Origin: CADEGL01 sp050180485
Lineage (GTDB): Bacteria > Pseudomonadota > Alphaproteobacteria > CADEGL01
Length of the DNA: 64,000 nucleotides
Assembly (NCBI GenBank): GCA_050180485.1
Contig: JBFXED010000008.1
Coordinates: forward strand, 1-64,000
Direction of reading: 5' to 3'
Position numbers and translations under genes: made by a program. Below are positions 26,411 to 35,547 of this stretch, piece by piece (the first letter of the stretch is position 1; every line of letters begins with the position of its first letter). Below the pieces are notes generated by a model. It had not been told where the DNA came from, did not search any database, and saw only the letters and a list, made by a program, of their open reading frames with translations.

Positions 26411-27778
26411 TCAACGCGGCCGGCGGCGCAAAATCCCGTCCAGCCCTATGGCGGCCAGGACGATCAGGACCGGTTCGGCTGGCAGGCGGTACTTGGGTGA
26501 GACGATCGGTCCGGTGACCAGCAGAACGTACATTATAAGGAGTGCTGCGAAGACGGCGGCCCAGGGCAAATGCCGCGCCAAGCGAACGAATCCATAGGCC
26601 TGAAAGCCAAGGGATACGGCGCTTAGGACCAAGGCCCCGGCGATCCATGGCCGTACCGCGGGGGCGGAGGTGGCCAGATAGGCCCGCATACGGCCAACTA
26701 AGCCGGGGCTTGGGTCGTTGTAGAAACTGCCTTCCCGCGCGCGGCGCACCCGTGGGTCCAATGTGATGGCGGGCGCTGCCAGGTTGACGACAGCGCCCCT
26801 GAGCCAGGCCTTGGCGATTGCGGATACCGGCTGGGCGGCCAATTCCTCCATTCCCAAGGCGGCAAGGCGCCGGCTTCGCTCGAACGGCGAAAGCGCATCC
26901 GGATCGACGCCGTCCGCCTTGAGCCGCGCGGCTATGCGCTCCTGCATCTCGCGCGCTCCGACCTCGTGCGGCGTGCCGTCGTGGGCCTGGCGCACCATCG
27001 GCAGAACCCAACTCGTGAGATGAACGCCTTTCTGGGTCGTCAGCTCCCACGCGCCAAACAGGGTGACATTTCGCGCCAGCCACGGGGCCACCGGCAAGGC
27101 CGCGCCCAACGCGACCAGGAACATCGCAAAAAGGGCCGTTCGCGACCCTTTACGCTGATAAAGCGCAATGGCGGGAGCCGCGACGATCAACGCGATGGGC
27201 AGGAACTGCGCCACCGTGCGTGTCATGATCGACAAGCCGCAGAGAAGCCCCGCCCAGCCGGCCCGGCGCGGAACCGCCTCCCGCAGATAGTGCGCGGAAA
27301 CCAGCAACATTCCCGTGAACAACAGAAGGAACAGCGTATCGGACAGAAGCGAGGCGCTGTTCACGATCAGGTTCGGCCAGACGGCGGCCAATGCGCCGGC
27401 GATGAGGCCGACATGCCGCGAAACCATGCCGGCTAGAAGCGCGATCAGCACGCAGGTGCCGGCGTCGATGAAGGCCTGGACTAAGATCGCGGCCAACGGC
27501 GCGTCGCCGCACAGAAGCCGGATTCCCGCGACGAACAAAAGATAAAGCGGGACGCGCTCGCTCCCCGGCGCGCCGCCGCCGGCGATCTGGGCGGACAAGG
27601 CGTCGAAATGTCCTGTCGCGGCCAGGTAACCGCCACCGGGCCAGTAAAGATTGGCGTCCTCCAGGAAGAAGTTTTCCGGGTCGCCAGAAAGAAGCCACAG
27701 GTTGACAAGGCGTATGGCCAGCGCGCCGAGGAAAATGGCGATTAATGCTCGTTTGCCCAAGGCCGCGCCCGCAGTCAT
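26411..27778 (-). CDS. GT-C glycosyltransferase, ArnT/PMT-like (family 39)
   Basis: 455 residues with 10-12 predicted membrane helices. The first periplasmic loop (SGDPENFFLEDANLYWPGGG) holds the acidic residues expected of GT-C enzymes, then GSERVPLYLLFVAGI. ITLDPRVRRAREGSFYNDPS forms a later loop, and the C-terminus has GPIVSPKYRLPAEPVLIVL, typical of PMT_2 proteins. Such enzymes use polyprenyl-phosphate sugars at the periplasmic face, so this may add a side-branch residue. Its ATG overlaps the preceding stop (ATGA at 27775-27778). Confidence 0.85.
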   Translation of the reverse strand: MTAGAALGKRALIAIFLGALAIRLVNLWLLSGDPENFFLEDANLYWPGGGYLAATGHFDALSAQIAGGGAPGSERVPLYLLFVAGIRLLCGDAPLAAILVQAFIDAGTCVLIALLAGMVSRHVGLIAGALAAVWPNLIVNSASLLSDTLFLLLFTGMLLVSAHYLREAVPRRAGWAGLLCGLSIMTRTVAQFLPIALIVAAPAIALYQRKGSRTALFAMFLVALGAALPVAPWLARNVTLFGAWELTTQKGVHLTSWVLPMVRQAHDGTPHEVGAREMQERIAARLKADGVDPDALSPFERSRRLAALGMEELAAQPVSAIAKAWLRGAVVNLAAPAITLDPRVRRAREGSFYNDPSPGLVGRMRAYLATSAPAVRPWIAGALVLSAVSLGFQAYGFVRLARHLPWAAVFAALLIMYVLLVTGPIVSPKYRLPAEPVLIVLAAIGLDGILRRRPR

Positions 27779-28965
27779 GCGGCTTTTCGCACTCTGCGCC
27801 AGACGGCAAGCAAATCGGCGGCGCGGGCGTTTCCATCGCAGAGCTCCCGGACTCGACCCCGGCCGGCGTCACCCATTCTCCGTACCAAGCTGCGGTCGTC
27901 ATCCAAGTGCATGATCGCACCTGCGAGCAGGGAGGTGTCGAACTCAGGCTGTAAAATCCCCGTAACCCCGTCTTCGACGAATTTGTCGTAGCGACCGCAG
28001 GTCAGCACGGGCTTGCCGAGCGCCAGGGCTTCCAATGTGTCGCGGCCCCAGGGGTTGTTCTCGCGCGTCGGCTTCACCAAGGCATCGCATCCAGCCAACA
28101 CCGACTCGGGGTCGGACACATGGCCCAGAAACTGAAACATTCCGGATCGTCCGCGCGCGGCGACGAATTCCTCCAAGCCGCCCCTACGTCGTCCGATCTC
28201 GCCCAGAAGCCCCGGCATGGAGCCGGTCAGCGCCATCCGGCCAGCCATCACGAACAAGACCTGGCGGCCGTGGCGGGCGAGCGCATCGGCGACATCGACC
28301 AGGCGGTCCAGCCCACGCGCATAGGAGTAGCTGCTGAGGCAGGCGATCTTGAAACGGCCGTCGGCCGGAACGGCGGGATGGGGCGCCGGTGGTTCGGCGG
28401 GCACGTCGACGATGTTGTAGATCACGCTGGCCGCGCGCGGATGACCGCCCAGGCGGCGGAATGCCTCGGCTTCGTTCTCGGTGATGAAGACCAAATGATC
28501 CACGGCATTCGCGATGATACGCGTCTGAAAGCGCGCGAACATCGAGTCGATCAGATTGGTGCGGATATGCATCGTCATGGGGCGGCGCGAACGCTGGCGC
28601 AGCCAATGCGCGATGGGAAACAGAGCCTCGTGATTGAAATGAATCACATCGAAACGCGCCGTCTCCCGGCGCAACTCTTCCAGAAATGCACCTGCACGGC
28701 GAAACTCCAAAATCGCGGTGACCGCCGCGTGCAGATTCCGGGACAGGCGCGGAAGAGCGCTGAACCGCGGCATCGCCGGCATAACCCGCGTGGCGATGCC
28801 GATGGCCTGATACCGCGGCTGGATCGGACCATCGCGGCGACACCAGACTTCAGCCGTGGCCTCCGAAGCATTCAAATGGCGGAGGGATTCGTAGAGGCTG
28901 CGCGATGATCCGCCGTATCCGCCCTCCACATCGAGGCACAGGATGCGCAAAGGATCGACGCTCAT
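27775..28965 (-). CDS. Glycosyltransferase family 4
   Basis: 396 residues from ATG 28965 (MSVDPLRILCLDVEGGYGG), which overlaps the WbqC stop by 4 bases. The acceptor domain contains VIHFNHEALFPIAHWL and a TNLIDSMFARFQTR segment. The donor domain has ACLSSYSYARGLDRLVDVA and FLGHVSDPESVLAGCDALV, then PTRENNPWGRDTLEALALGK replacing the usual E-x7-E. Membership of GT4 is clear; the sugar is not predictable. Confidence 0.87.
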   Translation of the reverse strand: MSVDPLRILCLDVEGGYGGSSRSLYESLRHLNASEATAEVWCRRDGPIQPRYQAIGIATRVMPAMPRFSALPRLSRNLHAAVTAILEFRRAGAFLEELRRETARFDVIHFNHEALFPIAHWLRQRSRRPMTMHIRTNLIDSMFARFQTRIIANAVDHLVFITENEAEAFRRLGGHPRAASVIYNIVDVPAEPPAPHPAVPADGRFKIACLSSYSYARGLDRLVDVADALARHGRQVLFVMAGRMALTGSMPGLLGEIGRRRGGLEEFVAARGRSGMFQFLGHVSDPESVLAGCDALVKPTRENNPWGRDTLEALALGKPVLTCGRYDKFVEDGVTGILQPEFDTSLLAGAIMHLDDDRSLVRRMGDAGRGRVRELCDGNARAADLLAVWRRVRKAA

Positions 28966-29651
28966 GCGCCGGGGTCGGCGATCAGACGCGCGGTCGCGGA
29001 CCAACCCAAATGGAACGCGGCATCGAGAACGGATAGGCCGGGTTGAAAGGCTTCCCGGCCTTGGCTATAGACCGGATGCTCGAAATCCGAATAGCGAAAG
29101 GACAAGCCGGCTTTGCTGAAGGTATCGGGGTCCTGGTATTTGGCGCCGCCCTTTCCGGAAAGATATGTGCCGTTCGGATCGATCGCCGCGACCAAGGCGG
29201 CCAACCGGACATCGCTCGAGACATCGCCCAAGGCGAAGGACGATGAAGCGCGGAATTCGCAAGAAAGCGCCAGATGCCGCGCAACCGCCTGGATCAAGTT
29301 TTGGTTGATGACGGCGAGATTATCGCCGTCGATCGCAGCATAGAGCGCCTCGACGTCTCGCCACACGGCGCGAAAGCAGGCCGCACCGCGATAGGCATTG
29401 CGCAGTCCCGATAGGTGAGCGGTCCACCAATCGGCGCGCGCTGGTTTTACCTGGTCTATGCGCATACCGAGATGAACGGAAACCGGGATGGTCAGCCAAC
29501 GCGGTCCCGCCGCACCCGCGACCTGTACCCGGTTGATATAGCTGTTCTTGCTGAACTGAACGTCGTCCAAGAAGACGAACATGTCCGCCGCGGCGATCTT
29601 ACGAAAGTAGCCCAACCACGGAAGGTAGTTGGGCTGGTGCACGGCGACCAA
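28962..29651 (-). CDS. wbqC: WbqC family protein
   Basis: About 229 residues. LVAVHQPNYLPWLGYFRKI at the N-terminus, FVFLDDVQFSKNSYINR and LTIPVS are the WbqC signature. The family occurs in O-antigen clusters and its biochemistry is not settled; an aminoacyl or acyl transfer to an amino sugar has been proposed. The start is uncertain: TTG 29651 gives the family-like N-terminus, TTG 29699 would overlap the SDR gene by 26 nt, and neither has a good ribosome site. Together with the SDR and DegT genes it may form one sugar-modifying unit. Confidence 0.85.
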   Translation of the reverse strand: MVAVHQPNYLPWLGYFRKIAAADMFVFLDDVQFSKNSYINRVQVAGAAGPRWLTIPVSVHLGMRIDQVKPARADWWTAHLSGLRNAYRGAACFRAVWRDVEALYAAIDGDNLAVINQNLIQAVARHLALSCEFRASSSFALGDVSSDVRLAALVAAIDPNGTYLSGKGGAKYQDPDTFSKAGLSFRYSDFEHPVYSQGREAFQPGLSVLDAAFHLGWSATARLIADPGA

Positions 29652-29673
29652 AAGCGGGGCTCTAGTTATATCG

Positions 29674-30579
29674 TCACTCCCCCTCTCCAACGCGCGCAAT
29701 CATTTCGCGCAGATGTTCGTCCAAACCTCGCGGTCGATAATCCAGATCGCACTCCGCTCGAAGGATCGGCATAACCATATTACGGACTGGAGAAGAGGGA
29801 GCCTCGCGAATCTCGCTAGATGAGGCTGTCAGGAAGCGGATTCTTTCGGCGAGCATCCTCAGAGTGAAAATGTCTCGACCAGCGATATTGTAACAAGCGT
29901 GCCGTGGCGGCGTTGGCATGTGAAGTATTTTTAGAACCGCTTCTATTGCATCGTCGATAAAGCAAAGACGGAAACGGCTATTAGGCTCGGTAACCAAAAT
30001 CGGTGCATGTTTGTGCGCGGCCGATACCATGTGATGAACCACGCCGTTGGCTCGACCAGGCCCATGAAGACCTGCGAGGCGAAGGCTGATGCCGACCATC
30101 CGCTCGCCGGCGGCCATTTTTAGAATTTGTTCACCGATGTATTTAGAGCGAGCATAGATACTTAACGGATTGAGCGGAGCATCCTCACTGAACCCTTCGA
30201 AAGGTTCATATACGCTTATGCTAGAACAGAAAATGAATCGAGAGACCCCGCTTGTACGTGCGGCAGATATGAGATGTATGGGAGCAACAAGGTTATCCCG
30301 CGCAATCGCCTCGAAATCACCTGCTGCCGTGGTGGGTATAACTGCGGCGGTGTGAATAACCGCGCTAAAGCGTGCCCTTGAAAAAAGGCTCGTTAACGCG
30401 ACCTGTGACGAAAGGTCGCAGCGGGTATACTGAACATTGGTGGGCACAGGAGACATCAAGCGATCGGTTCGATCGCGAAATGTTGCAAAAATACTAATCG
30501 ACTTATCTTTGGCCAGACACTCGACAAGGCGTGATCCAAGAAAGCCGCTGGCGCCAGTGACCATAAAATTGAGCGTCAT
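29674..30579 (-). CDS. NAD-dependent epimerase/dehydratase (extended SDR)
   Basis: 301 residues. The Rossmann motif is FMVTGASGFLGSRLVE, with FCSSISVYEP and the catalytic YARSK (Tyr-x3-Lys), then RLAGLHGPGRANGVV. It acts on a nucleotide sugar, as a 4-epimerase, reductase or dehydratase; the type cannot be set from sequence. Its base composition is visibly lower in GC than the flanking operon. The start overlaps the aminotransferase stop (ATGA at 30576-30579). Confidence 0.87.
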   Translation of the reverse strand: MTLNFMVTGASGFLGSRLVECLAKDKSISIFATFRDRTDRLMSPVPTNVQYTRCDLSSQVALTSLFSRARFSAVIHTAAVIPTTAAGDFEAIARDNLVAPIHLISAARTSGVSRFIFCSSISVYEPFEGFSEDAPLNPLSIYARSKYIGEQILKMAAGERMVGISLRLAGLHGPGRANGVVHHMVSAAHKHAPILVTEPNSRFRLCFIDDAIEAVLKILHMPTPPRHACYNIAGRDIFTLRMLAERIRFLTASSSEIREAPSSPVRNMVMPILRAECDLDYRPRGLDEHLREMIARVGEGE

Positions 30580-31712
30580 CGCACGCGGCGTAACTCGGTA
30601 ATCAGTGCGCTGGCGATGTAATCTGCCTGTTCATTGGTTAGCTCATAGAACATCGGCAGACAAATCGAGCGATTCAACGTAGTTTCTGTTTTCTGCAGCG
30701 TACCGTCATCGTAGTGACGATAGAATGGCTCCCTATGAGTAGGCGTATAGATACGCTTTGCCGCGATACCGTACGTTTCTTTCAAGGTTTTACATAACGC
30801 GCTGTTATCTGTAACGGAGTCGAGAAACACCGGATACTGATAAAACGCAGGGTCAGATCCTTCCGGGACGTTCAACAACGATAAACCCGGCTGATTTTGT
30901 AGAGCATGGAAATAGCGCGCCGCGATCTCGCGGCGGCGCCTCAGGAACTCGTCTAGCTCGGCGAGTTGATGATACGCGATGCAGGCACGGACCTCGTCGA
31001 GGAACCAGTCGTTGCCGATGCGGATCGGCTCGCCCGTCTTGACGCTGCGGCCGAACATCCGCACTTCGCGCGCAAACTGATCAAGTGCCAAATCAGCCGT
31101 TGTTATCATTCCGCCACTGCCACTGGTCATCAACTTGGTGGCAAAAAAACTGTAACAACCGGCATCACCAATCGTTCCACATTGTCGCCCATCAATGGTG
31201 GCGCCATGTGCGTGCGCGCAGTCCTCAATGAGAAACAACCCATGTCGTTTGGCGAACCTGACGATCTCGGTATATTCGTGAGAGATAACGCCGGTTAGAT
31301 GAACCCAAATCATACCCTTTGTCTTTGGCGTCAGCTTCCGCTGCATGTCCTGAAGATCGAAGGAAAGGGTGTCTGGATTCATATCGACGAGAATCGGGCG
31401 ACCGCCTTCCCATTCGATGGCGCTTATGTCGCTAACGAACGAACCACTGGGTACCAAGACATCGTGCCCCTTAACGTCAAAATAACGCAGACAGATCTGC
31501 AGAGCCGTCGTGCAACTGTTTACTGAGACTGCGTATCGAGCTCCTGTACTGTAGGCAAACGCTGCCTCTAGATCGAGCGCGAACGTCCCCATGATCACTT
31601 GGCCGCTGCTCAAGATGCGATCGATATCATTCTTGATTTTTTCGCGGCGCGTCAGCGAGAAGTAAGGTTTCGCGCTGGGGATGGGCGTGAGCTTTTTGTT
31701 TGGCTCAGTCAT
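30576..31712 (-). CDS. DegT/DnrJ/EryC1/StrS aminotransferase
   Basis: 378 residues, PLP-dependent sugar aminotransferase. SVNSCTTALQICLRYF is the phosphate-cup region, LIEDCAHAHGAT holds the Asp that contacts the PLP ring nitrogen, and CYSFFATKLMTSGSGG has the Schiff-base Lys. It transfers an amino group from glutamate to a keto sugar, possibly a product of the WbpM-like or SDR enzyme. It is one of three DegT-type genes here (others 32854 and 49253). Lower GC than its neighbours suggests separate acquisition. ATGA overlaps link both sides. Confidence 0.9.
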   Translation of the reverse strand: MTEPNKKLTPIPSAKPYFSLTRREKIKNDIDRILSSGQVIMGTFALDLEAAFAYSTGARYAVSVNSCTTALQICLRYFDVKGHDVLVPSGSFVSDISAIEWEGGRPILVDMNPDTLSFDLQDMQRKLTPKTKGMIWVHLTGVISHEYTEIVRFAKRHGLFLIEDCAHAHGATIDGRQCGTIGDAGCYSFFATKLMTSGSGGMITTADLALDQFAREVRMFGRSVKTGEPIRIGNDWFLDEVRACIAYHQLAELDEFLRRRREIAARYFHALQNQPGLSLLNVPEGSDPAFYQYPVFLDSVTDNSALCKTLKETYGIAAKRIYTPTHREPFYRHYDDGTLQKTETTLNRSICLPMFYELTNEQADYIASALITELRRVR

Positions 31713-32857
31713 CCAGCACCTGAAGATGAACGCACCGCTTGCTCGGCATGCCGATCACCAGGCGGATTGATAATTCCGCCCAATTCCTCCGGGTAAAGAA
31801 TTATCTTTTCTTCACCCAGCGCTTTAAGCAAACGCGTTTCCGTCTCAAAGCGAGCTTGTGCGCATTCCTCAAGAAGAATAACGACGGAAGAAGTTGCGCG
31901 AGAGATCGCAAGTTCACTGCCGGGCTCTTGCGCTGAAAGAACCGCTTCTATTGAGACGCTCGGATTGGCCGACGACCATGCAAACGCAAGCTCTTCAGCG
32001 CCGCATAGCAGTACGGTTTCGTTCTGAATCGGTCCAGCCATCATATACCGGTTGGAGGCATGGGCGGCCGATAGCATCGGGTCAGCTGCTTGCAGCCATT
32101 CCGCTAAGTGGCTCGCAATCGCGGCATGAAACGAACACGTGAAGTGCCATTGGTCGATAAGGCATCGCGCTACTCCGCCATGCTCAACCATCAGCCGGTT
32201 GAGGTCAATAATCTGGCCCCCATATGCCTCAACCATGGGGATTACGGCTTTATTGATGCCTGCCAAACAGCGGTCCCAATCAGGCAAACAACGGTAGTTT
32301 CCAGCGAAGTGCAGACGTGCAAAATGATCGCTATCTGGTATCGGCAATGTAAGCCATACGCACTGTCTGCGTCTGCGGCGAAAGTAGGAAACAAGTTGGC
32401 GTTGCTTTTCCATGTAGTTTGCCGGAGAGATCGATAACTCGCCGCGAAGAAAGAGTTCTGTTGCGGATTTACTGCCAATATTTAGGATTATTTCTTCAGC
32501 GCTTCGCAAGTCGTGGGCTTTAATTCGGCGAACTGCGTACTCAGTGAGATGCTCTTTGCTAATGAGCGTTTCCCAAATTCCATCAAGCAACACAACGGCC
32601 ACGGGATTTAGTAACGCGAGCCTAATGATGTTGCTCGCTATAGACCCCGCCCGAAAATGGTCGGGAATATGAACAACTTCAAATGGTAGAGAAAAGTCAT
32701 TCGCTGTTAGTCGTCGGAGTAAAAATGGAAACGTGCTGTCGTATCCGTAGCGTTCTTTATACTTGTCATTAGTGTAGTAAGTATCAAAAGCGCGAGAATC
32801 GCCTAGTATGGCGACGTTCACGAGTCGCTGTTCCATTAGCGGAGGTGTGGCTATCAT
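31709..32857 (-). CDS. SGNH-hydrolase-like protein with C-terminal extension
   Basis: 382 residues from ATG 32857, chosen for its ATGA overlap with the WbpE stop. Residues 1-250 have SGNH/GDSL features: AILGDSRAFDTYY (Ser21 nucleophile candidate) and CLIDQWHFT with Asp235 and His238 as the remaining triad candidates. Block III is degenerate. The last 130 residues form a separate alpha/beta-looking region (ETVLLCGAEELAFAW, EAVLSAQEPG, VVILLEECAQ) that I do not recognise. A sugar O-acyltransferase or esterase role is plausible. Lower GC than the surroundings. Confidence 0.65.
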   Translation of the reverse strand: MIATPPLMEQRLVNVAILGDSRAFDTYYTNDKYKERYGYDSTFPFLLRRLTANDFSLPFEVVHIPDHFRAGSIASNIIRLALLNPVAVVLLDGIWETLISKEHLTEYAVRRIKAHDLRSAEEIILNIGSKSATELFLRGELSISPANYMEKQRQLVSYFRRRRRQCVWLTLPIPDSDHFARLHFAGNYRCLPDWDRCLAGINKAVIPMVEAYGGQIIDLNRLMVEHGGVARCLIDQWHFTCSFHAAIASHLAEWLQAADPMLSAAHASNRYMMAGPIQNETVLLCGAEELAFAWSSANPSVSIEAVLSAQEPGSELAISRATSSVVILLEECAQARFETETRLLKALGEEKIILYPEELGGIINPPGDRHAEQAVRSSSGAG

Positions 32858-33987
32858 GATGAAACCGCCTCGCACACGGCTGCTGCCACACACTCGGCTG
32901 TGATGTCGTCGAGATAGGGATTCATGGGCAAGGCCAGGACGCGCTCACAAAGCCGTTCACTCACCGGTAGAGAGCCTGGCCCGCCGCCAAAGCGCGCATA
33001 GGCGGTCTGTAAATGCATAGGGCGGGGATAATAGATAGCGGTTGGGACGCCCGCCTCTTTCAGAGACCTCGCGACCTCATCACGACGGTCGACGAGGATG
33101 CAGTATTGCGCCCAGGCACTGACCGCATCGGGCACGCGATAGGGAATCCCCACCGCGCCGCGCAAGCGCGAATCGTAAAAGCGAGACAGGCGCTCGCGCG
33201 CGGCGAGTTCGTCGTCGAACACGGTTAGCTTGGCCATAAGGATCGCAGCCTGCAACGTGTCGAGTCGCGCGTTCAGACCTAGGCGTACGATGTCGTATTT
33301 ATCGTCGCCCTTGCCGTGGGCACGGATGGAGCGATAGTGGGCCGCACGCTCGTCGTCATCGGTCAGAAGCGCGCCGCCATCGCCATAGGCCCCCAACGGT
33401 TTGGCCGGGAAAAAGCTGGCTGCGGTCGCGGGCGCCAGCGCGCCGACCGCGCGGTTGCCCAGCTTGGCGCCATAACTCTGGGCCGCATCGGCGATCAGGA
33501 ACAGGGCATGGCGGCGACAAAGGCTGTCCAACGCGCCGTAATCGGCCGGCTGGCCGAACAGATCGACCGAGATGACGGCGCGCGGCAGCAGCTTGCCCGC
33601 GCGCGCCACTTCGGTCGCCCGCCGGTCGAGGTCGGCGGCGTCAATGTTGAACGTGTGTGCGTCCACTTCGACGAAGACTGGGGTCGCGCCAAGAAGAAGC
33701 ACGACTTCGGCGGATGCGGTAAAGGTGAAGGACGGCACGAAGACGGCATCGCCTGCGCCGATTCCCTCGGCCATCAGCGCCATGATCAGCGCATCGGTGC
33801 CGCTTGAAACGCCGATCGCATGTTTGGCGCCGGACCGCGCGGCCAGCGCGGTTTCCAGCTCGCCAACTTCAGGGCCCAGGATGAACTGGCCATGGTCCAG
33901 TACGGACTGGATACGGCGCGCGACCTCGGGCTTGATGCGCGCATACTGGGCCTTGAGGCCGGCGAAATCGATCTTCTGTTTGCTCAT
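32854..33987 (-). CDS. wbpE: UDP-2-acetamido-2-deoxy-3-oxo-glucuronate aminotransferase (WbpE/WlbC-like)
   Basis: 377 residues, DegT family. KIDFAGLKAQYARIKPEV and RRIQSVLDHGQFILGPEV at the N-terminus are close to WbpE/WlbC. The PLP Lys lies in SFFPAKPLGAYGDGGAL and the Asp in FLIADAAQSYGA. In the Pseudomonas/Bordetella pathway it adds the 3-amino group to UDP-3-keto-GlcNAcA with glutamate. The next two genes downstream in coordinate (WbpD, WbpB) complete the oxidation-transamination-acetylation trio, which supports the assignment. It follows WbpD by 4 nt. Confidence 0.9.
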   Translation of the reverse strand: MSKQKIDFAGLKAQYARIKPEVARRIQSVLDHGQFILGPEVGELETALAARSGAKHAIGVSSGTDALIMALMAEGIGAGDAVFVPSFTFTASAEVVLLLGATPVFVEVDAHTFNIDAADLDRRATEVARAGKLLPRAVISVDLFGQPADYGALDSLCRRHALFLIADAAQSYGAKLGNRAVGALAPATAASFFPAKPLGAYGDGGALLTDDDERAAHYRSIRAHGKGDDKYDIVRLGLNARLDTLQAAILMAKLTVFDDELAARERLSRFYDSRLRGAVGIPYRVPDAVSAWAQYCILVDRRDEVARSLKEAGVPTAIYYPRPMHLQTAYARFGGGPGSLPVSERLCERVLALPMNPYLDDITAECVAAAVCEAVSS

Positions 33988-33991
33988 TGGG

Positions 33992-34555
33992 TCAGCGCGC
34001 GGCGATCAGACCGCCCTCCGTCTCTTGGTAACGTTCGCCCGTGCGCGGGCAGACCAGGTCTTGGCCCAGCACTTCGCCGGTGCGGCTGACCCAGCCGCGC
34101 GGGCGGGCGGGATTGCCGACAACCAGCTGATGATCCTTGACATCCTTGGTCACCACGGCGCCCGCTCCGATCATGGCATAGCGCCCGATAGTGACGCCGC
34201 AGACGATGGTGGCGTTGGCGCCGATGGAGGCGCCGCGCCTGACCAGCGTCGGTGCGAATTCCTGCTTTCGCTCAACGAACGCACGCGGGGTCAGCACGTT
34301 GGTGAAGACGCAGCTTGGGCCGCAGAAAACCTCGTCTTCGATCGTCACGCCCGCATAGATCGAGACATTGTTCTGCACTTTGACGCCGTTGCCGACCACC
34401 ACATTGGGGCCGATCATCACGTTCTGGCCGACAATGCAGCCCGTTCCCATCTTCGTGCCGGACAGAATGTGGGCGAAATGCCAAATCTTGCTGCCGGCGC
34501 CGATTTCGGCGCTGTCGTCGATCAGGGCGGTTGGGTGAATGTAGGGCGCGTTCAT
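33992..34555 (-). CDS. wbpD: UDP-2-acetamido-3-amino-glucuronate N-acetyltransferase (WbpD/WlbB-like)
   Basis: 187 residues from ATG 34555 (MNAPYIHPTALIDDSAEIG); the frame extends to 34696 but starts correctly at the ATGA overlap. It has left-handed beta-helix hexapeptide repeats throughout (IGAGSKIWHFAHI, VMIGPNVVVGNGVKV, VTIEDEVFCGPSCVF). The C-terminal arm carries RTGERYQETEGGLI. It acetylates the 3-amino group to give UDP-GlcNAc(3NAc)A. A WbpI-type 2-epimerase to the manno isomer is not seen in this window. Confidence 0.9.
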   Translation of the reverse strand: MNAPYIHPTALIDDSAEIGAGSKIWHFAHILSGTKMGTGCIVGQNVMIGPNVVVGNGVKVQNNVSIYAGVTIEDEVFCGPSCVFTNVLTPRAFVERKQEFAPTLVRRGASIGANATIVCGVTIGRYAMIGAGAVVTKDVKDHQLVVGNPARPRGWVSRTGEVLGQDLVCPRTGERYQETEGGLIAAR

Positions 34556-35547
34556 GTCTCGGCTTTCAGATCGACGGCCTGTCCCGTGGACAACGAGGTC
34601 TGGCAGGCGTCGAGGACGCTCAGGACCTTCAAGCTTTCGGCGGCGTCGGAGCGCGGCGTGCACTGGTGCTCGACGCAGTCGAGAAAATGCCGGCATTCGA
34701 GGGAAAGCGGCTCTCCCGCTTCGTAGGGAACGGGCTCGGCCGCGGCCTTAGTGACCGTCGGCAATTCCCCATCCCATCCCACGGCGTGCGGATAGAGCAT
34801 GAGCTTGCGGCCTTCTGGTTCGCTGTCGTGGAACGTCGCCATGCCTTCGCTTCCCACCACCACCAGCCGGTGATCTTTATAGGGGTGCAGCCACGAGACG
34901 AAGATGTGCGCTTGCAAACCATTTGGAAACGTCAAATGCGACAGGGTCGTATCCGCCACGTCGGACAGAAGGTAACTGCCGCCGGTGGTCAAGACGCGGC
35001 CCGGCAATGAGCCGGATAGCGCGAGGATCATCGAGACGTCATGAGGGGCGAATGACCACAGCGCATTTTCCTCGCGCCGAATTTTTCCAAGGCTTAGGCG
35101 ATTGGAATAGATATAGCGAAGTTGTCCCAGCCGACCAGTTTTCGTCAGCGTCCGCAAGGCGATGAAGGCCGGGTGGTAAAGAAGAAGATGCCCGATCATG
35201 AGGGTCAGCCTGGCATCTTTCGCGGTGGCGCCGAGCGTACGGGCCTCGTCCAGGTCAAGACACAACGGCTTCTCGACGAATACATGTGCTCCGGCGGCCA
35301 GGGCCTTGGCTGCCAAGGCACCGTGGGTGGCGGCTGGCGTTGCGATGGCGACGGCGTCCACGGCTTTGGCTACCAGCATCGATTCCAGGTCGGGAAAGGC
35401 CTTCGCGCCAGGGTATTGCGCCTCGAAACGGGCGAGAATTTCGGGGCGCGAATCAGCCAGTGCGGCTAGCGCGCCATGAGCCGCGAAATTTCGCGCGAGA
35501 TTCGGCCCCCAATGGCCCAGGCCGATGACGCCGATGCGCACGCTCAT
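34552..35547 (-). CDS. wbpB: UDP-N-acetyl-glucuronate 3-dehydrogenase (WbpB/WlbA-like, Gfo/Idh/MocA)
   Basis: 331 residues from ATG 35547 (MSVRIGVIGLGHWGPNLARN). The Rossmann motif GLGHWGPN is present, with the family EKP motif in HVFVEKPLCLDLDEA and a catalytic HDV in WSFAPHDVSMIL. In the known pathway it oxidises C3 of UDP-GlcNAcA using NAD(H) recycled within the WbpB-WbpE pair. No UDP-GlcNAc 6-dehydrogenase (WbpA) is in the window, so the uronic acid precursor must come from elsewhere. Its start overlaps the deacetylase-like gene's stop by ATGA. Confidence 0.88.
   Translation of the reverse strand: MSVRIGVIGLGHWGPNLARNFAAHGALAALADSRPEILARFEAQYPGAKAFPDLESMLVAKAVDAVAIATPAATHGALAAKALAAGAHVFVEKPLCLDLDEARTLGATAKDARLTLMIGHLLLYHPAFIALRTLTKTGRLGQLRYIYSNRLSLGKIRREENALWSFAPHDVSMILALSGSLPGRVLTTGGSYLLSDVADTTLSHLTFPNGLQAHIFVSWLHPYKDHRLVVVGSEGMATFHDSEPEGRKLMLYPHAVGWDGELPTVTKAAAEPVPYEAGEPLSLECRHFLDCVEHQCTPRSDAAESLKVLSVLDACQTSLSTGQAVDLKAET

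Noticed and set aside
29674..32893. Genomic island with mobile genes
   Set aside because: Composition differs, but no transposase, integrase or flanking repeat was found; listed only as a lower-GC module.
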